5,812 bases of DNA from Prochloron sp. SP5CPC1 (lineage in GTDB: Bacteria > Cyanobacteriota > Cyanobacteriia > Cyanobacteriales > Prochloraceae): contig JACONB010000134.1 in the NCBI GenBank assembly GCA_014323965.1, positions 1 to 5,812 on the forward strand, in the 5' to 3' direction. This document shows, piece by piece, positions 5,331-5,812 of the stretch. The stretch's first letter is position 1, and each line of letters begins with the position of its first letter. The notes beneath the pieces are model-generated. The model did not search any database, was not told the DNA's origin, and worked only from the letters and a program-made list of their open reading frames with translations. Both the position numbers and the translations under genes were made by a program.

Positions 5331-5350
5331 CCATCTGCTTCCTACACTCC

Positions 5351-5390
5351 AGGGCGCAAGCCTTGCGCCCCTACGCCCGCGCTCCGCGCT
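5351..5390. repeat. GC-rich palindromic repeat (GGGCGCAA / TTGCGCCC)
   Basis: GGGCGCAA (5352-5359) pairs with TTGCGCCC (5363-5370) around GCC, a strong 8-bp hairpin. A second small palindrome, GCGC-TCC-GCGC (5379-5389), follows. The 'GGGCGCAAGCCTTGCGCCCC' core is a familiar dispersed cyanobacterial element. It ends 14 bases before the start of the membrane protein gene, so it occupies the place where a promoter or leader would be expected. Confidence 0.8.
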
Positions 5391-5403
5391 ATATATATGA
5401 ACA

Positions 5404-5812
5404 ATGCCGCTTTTAGCTATAAATCGGGCAAAGAACCAAAACAAATGGAATTGTATTCTTCTTGGATTACTGATTTTCCCTTCCTTTCCTGCTTTGGGAG
5501 GGGTGTTGATGTTAGGTGTAGCAGGGGTAATATGGTGGCAAGATTTCCGTGACCTGATCCGTTGCCCTCTGAATTGGGGACTGGGGGTTTTAAGCCTTTG
5601 GCTGATTATTATCTCCTGTTTTGCAGCCCAACCAGAAGAATCTTTCGTCGGTTTAGGCAATTTTGTCCCCTATTTTCTCTTTTTTGCCTCTTTGAGTACT
5701 CTAATCCAACAACCTTCCCAATTGCGACAGTTAGCTTGGGTTCTCGTTATCGGTTCCACACCCCCAATTGTACTCGGTTTCGGTCAAATCTTAGGTGGTT
5801 GGCATACACCAA
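5404..5812 (+). CDS. O-antigen ligase / Wzy-like membrane protein (N-terminal part)
   Basis: The frame starting at ATG 5404 stays open to the window end, giving 136 residues of a longer protein. An in-frame TGA at 5398-5400 makes ATG 5404 the first possible start, and the next in-frame Met is residue 36. Hydrophobic segments lie at about 17-45 (two helices broken by FPSFPALGG), 58-74, 81-101 and 110-132. Motifs RCPLNWGL (53-60), GLGNFVPYF (83-91) and QQPSQLRQLAW (102-112) match my memory of cyanobacterial O-antigen ligase family proteins, which join or polymerise polysaccharide units at the outer face of the inner membrane. The catalytic periplasmic loop lies beyond the window, so ligase versus polymerase cannot be decided. 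No Shine-Dalgarno is visible. TATATATAT directly upstream could be a -10 box giving an almost leaderless message. Confidence 0.75.
   Translation, partial: MPLLAINRAKNQNKWNCILLGLLIFPSFPALGGVLMLGVAGVIWWQDFRDLIRCPLNWGLGVLSLWLIIISCFAAQPEESFVGLGNFVPYFLFFASLSTLIQQPSQLRQLAWVLVIGSTPPIVLGFGQILGGWHTP

Noticed and set aside
5291..5390. The paired palindromes as a transposon or insertion sequence
   Set aside because: No transposase frame, target-site duplication or terminal repeats are visible; they look like dispersed short repeats instead.
5163..5552. Plus-strand reading frame of 129 codons crossing the repeats
   Set aside because: It runs through the YaaW 3' end and two dispersed palindromic repeats, then is out of frame with the clear membrane protein beginning at 5404.
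5220..5660. Minus-strand reading frame of 146 codons
   Set aside because: It is antisense to the repeats and the O-antigen-ligase-like gene; its translation has no domain-like features and its length is explained by the repeat content.

Overview
The window looks like chromosomal DNA from a cyanobacterium. Five things point there: a lipid-A-disaccharide-synthase-related protein of the SNGHGED type, a cyanobacterial-style YaaW/UPF0174 protein, an O-antigen-ligase-type membrane protein, two HIP1 palindromes (GCGATCGC), and several dispersed repeats of the kinds that litter cyanobacterial intergenic DNA. I cannot name the species. No tRNA, rRNA, CRISPR array or intact insertion sequence was seen.

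Layout, left to right. (1) Positions 1-795, minus strand: three small membrane-anchored proteins read leftward. They are an uncharacterised 98-residue protein, a YtxH-family protein and a DUF948 protein cut by the window edge. The YtxH/DUF948 pair recalls the ytxG-ytxH pair of Bacillus. (2) Positions 799-2103, plus strand: the LpxB-related glycosyltransferase-like gene starts only 3 bases from the divergent 98-residue gene. Its 3' end overlaps the start of a decayed DUF3754 (TMEM143-like) gene, of which about 43 codons remain, with an in-frame stop. A CT-rich repeat follows. (3) Positions 2285-3619, minus strand: a full-length DUF1537 four-carbon acid sugar kinase family gene, whose first codons lie in a low-complexity TTTGTTG-type tract. 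(4) Positions 3688-4090, minus strand: a hicB-hicA toxin-antitoxin pair in antitoxin-first order with an ATGA overlap. HicB is intact; hicA has lost one base in a short A-run, so its frame breaks right after the GSHHIY motif. (5) Positions 4109-5251: divergent promoters, a long leader of about 220 bases, and a YaaW/UPF0174 family gene whose best start is a TTG at 4415 behind a strong GGAGG. (6) Positions 5252-5812: two dispersed palindromic repeats, then the first 136 codons of a Wzy/O-antigen-ligase-like gene that leaves the window.

The genes do not form one pathway. The LpxB-related protein and the O-antigen-ligase-like protein both suggest cell-envelope glycolipid or polysaccharide chemistry, but they are separated by unrelated genes. 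The most notable signals are two genes caught in decay (DUF3754 and hicA), the 3-base head-to-head start arrangement, and the unexplained leader of the YaaW gene. I did not find convincing evidence of a wholly new system.
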